In this document: positions 63,701-64,000 of the stretch, in pieces
Layout: each line of letters starts with the position of its first letter
Position numbering within the stretch: the stretch's first letter is position 1
Assembly (NCBI GenBank): GCA_034440635.1
Contig: JAOTON010002273.1
Span: forward strand, 186,001 to 250,000
Source: Lepas anatifera
Taxonomy: Eukaryota > Arthropoda > Thecostraca > Lepadidae
Length of the DNA: 64,000 nucleotides
Direction: 5' to 3'
The notes under the pieces: generated by a model
Told to the model about the DNA's origin: nothing
Databases searched by the model: none
The model's input: only the letters and a program-made list of their open reading frames with translations
Program-made: the position numbers and the translations under genes

Positions 63701-64000
63701 GATATGCTCGTTTTTCTTAGTTTGTGATGAGGGCAAGAGGGTGGATTTGAAATCGGAGGGGGATGGGGATTTCGCCACCATTACTTATGATTTTCGCGGA
63801 TTACACTATTGCTTTGAAATCATCTGGTGAGCTGGACAACCCTTCTACACGTGATGTATTTTATGTTCAAAACAAAGATAATTTTTCGTCTCTCCAACAG
63901 ATTGGGTACGGTTTACGAAAACTTGTCAGCCCGACGGGTATTTGCACTCTTTAAAAAGAGGCCATTATAAAACAGGTTAAACCATGTAAAACTTCCAGAA
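60735..64000. other. No gene recognised, probable upstream muscleblind intron
   Basis: No exon encoding the first muscleblind finger pair is present, so the gene must continue beyond the window. Open frames such as 62,451-62,825 and 63,271-63,576 (+) have no recognisable domain. GC rises at 61.5-62.3 and 63.4-63.6 kb. Confidence 0.45.

Overview
The window is animal nuclear DNA: genes are split by GT-AG introns, and most of the sequence is non-coding and rich in transposons and tandem repeats. Two genes can be read with confidence. One is a Golgi polypeptide N-acetylgalactosaminyltransferase (GALNT/Pgant, family GT27) on the + strand. The other is the 3' part of a muscleblind (mbl/MBNL) splicing-regulator gene on the - strand. 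The muscleblind linker ending QRSDRLE, and the alanine- and glutamine-rich C-terminus, point to an arthropod. A crustacean is plausible but the species cannot be fixed from the sequence.

Layout. 1-14.2 kb has no recognised gene. It holds degenerate minisatellites, an 8-bp-TSD hAT MITE (2178-2562), a roughly 20-bp satellite (5.0-7.1 kb), a TTAA-flanked MITE and other mobile fragments. 14.2-20.2 kb holds a possible non-coding first exon, a 28-bp minisatellite, a 2.7-kb foldback element, three TGACGTGA boxes and a 73-bp tandem array that runs into the GALNT start codon. 20,258-34,522 is the complete ten-exon GALNT coding sequence (604 residues). Its introns carry a second satellite array, a 4.7-kb hAT-like insertion dense in AGGTCA half-sites, a minisatellite, a palindrome and a tRNA-Arg-derived SINE.

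35.6-59.5 kb is muscleblind, read right to left. The order is a linker exon (59,464-59,309), the tandem CCCH zinc-finger exon (57,728-57,517), a basic linker exon (54,089-54,018), then two possible 3' ends. One is a large Gln/Ala-rich terminal exon (49,860-48,796). The other is a pair of exons (43,000-42,916 and 38,610-38,429) encoding a further CCCH finger pair. All these acceptors are phase-compatible with the 54-kb exon. The first zinc-finger pair and the promoter must lie beyond 64 kb, and at least one exon between 57.5 and 54.1 kb was not found.

The two genes converge tail to tail near 35.6 kb. They have no evident shared function: one initiates mucin-type O-glycosylation in the Golgi, the other is an RNA-binding regulator of splicing. 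The most interesting structures are the third zinc-finger pair as a putative alternative muscleblind 3' end, long CT tracts about 80 nt downstream of two muscleblind 5' splice sites, the duplicated splice-acceptor/start-codon repeat in front of GALNT, and the half-site-rich hAT insertion. All assignments come from reading motifs and splice phases by eye; no database search was run.
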